The translations under genes and the position numbers were made by a program. A stretch of 33,443 bases of DNA from Pseudomonadaceae bacterium UBA836. Lineage in GTDB: Bacteria > Pseudomonadota > Gammaproteobacteria > Pseudomonadales > Pseudomonadaceae. Numbering within the stretch: the stretch's first letter is position 1; each line of letters begins with the position of its first letter. Below, piece by piece: positions 33,157 to 33,443 of the stretch. The notes below the pieces were generated by a model, which ran no database searches, had not been told where the DNA came from, and was given only the letters and a program-made list of their open reading frames with translations. The stretch spans positions 1-33,443 of the forward strand of contig DBHE01000167.1 of NCBI GenBank assembly GCA_002296055.1. The letters are read 5' to 3'.

Positions 33157-33443
33157 TATTTACCCTCCGCGGCCTTGACGACTTGCTGGGCAGCGTCGGT
33201 CAGACTGGTTGCAGCGATGATGTTCAGGCCACTCTCGGCCAGTACCTTGGCGCCGAGATCGGCGTTGTTGCCTTCCAGACGGACAACAACCGGTACTTTA
33301 ACGCCAACTTCTTTAACGGCGCCGATGATGCCTTCAGCAATCATGTCGCAGCGTACGATACCGCCGAAGATGTTAACCAGAACGGCTTGTACGTTGGAGT
33401 CGGACAGAATGATCTTGAACGCTTCGGTAACGCGCTCTTTGGT
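33156..33443 (-). CDS. sucC: succinyl-CoA synthetase beta subunit (C-terminal part; start beyond window)
   Basis: The last 95 codons are visible, from [19 protein letters not shown] to the stop. The ligase CoA-domain block [42 protein letters not shown] and the ending [10 protein letters not shown] are all typical of SucC. It lies immediately upstream of and overlaps sucD by one base. The ATP-grasp part lies outside the window. Confidence 0.97.
   Translation of the reverse strand, partial: TKERVTEAFKIILSDSNVQAVLVNIFGGIVRCDMIAEGIIGAVKEVGVKVPVVVRLEGNNADLGAKVLAESGLNIIAATSLTDAAQQVVKAAEGK

Overview
The window is about 33 kb of bacterial chromosome, GC-rich and densely coded. Gene content and local order point to a gammaproteobacterium of the Pseudomonas group: gloA-argG-motY-pyrC-rnt in that order, htpG beside a dienelactone hydrolase, a BraB-like BrnQ, and a nitrate-assimilation operon carrying a PP2C/kinase gene. 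A marine or Halopseudomonas-type species is plausible from the TRAP-TAXI transporter, but that is inference. No rRNA, tRNA, insertion sequence, CRISPR array or prophage gene was recognised.

Layout. (1) 1-7.6 kb is mostly housekeeping: a truncated lipoprotein 5'-nucleotidase, a dGTPase, a membrane-anchored NIT-type sensory-domain protein, glyoxalase I, argininosuccinate synthase, the flagellar stator protein MotY, dihydroorotase and RNase T. (2) 7.8-12.0 kb holds a TRAP-TAXI uptake system: a periplasmic receptor, a strong terminator, a fused permease with a C-terminal DUF3394 domain, and a TeaD-like universal stress protein. (3) 12.0-20.1 kb is a nitrate-assimilation locus in two modules. Each module starts with a sigma-54 (-24/-12) promoter followed by a leader containing an intrinsic terminator. 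Module A is nasA (nitrate transporter) plus a fused PP2C phosphatase/Ser-Thr kinase. Module B is a NirB-N-terminus-like FAD/NADH subunit, the molybdopterin nitrate reductase, and cobA for siroheme. No nirB or nirD is present. (4) 20.1-33.4 kb is largely on the minus strand: an NTF2-like protein, an NCS2-fold permease, a dienelactone hydrolase, htpG with a sigma-32 promoter, a membrane protein behind two hot-dog thioesterases, MAPEG and DUF599 proteins, brnQ, a DUF4153 protein and sucCD. The exception is a plus-strand pair of paralogous small lipoproteins with a sigma-E/AlgU-like promoter.

How the genes work together. NasA would import nitrate. The FAD subunit would pass NADH electrons to the C-terminal [2Fe-2S] domain of NasC, which reduces nitrate to nitrite. 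CobA makes the siroheme precursor for a nitrite reductase that must be encoded elsewhere. Both leaders share a GGACAA(C/A)GGCGTC element that can fold into a hexaloop hairpin incompatible with the terminator. This fits NasS/NasT (ANTAR) antitermination layered on NtrC/sigma-54 control. This double control, plus the uncharacterised kinase/phosphatase inside the locus, is the most interesting biology in the window.
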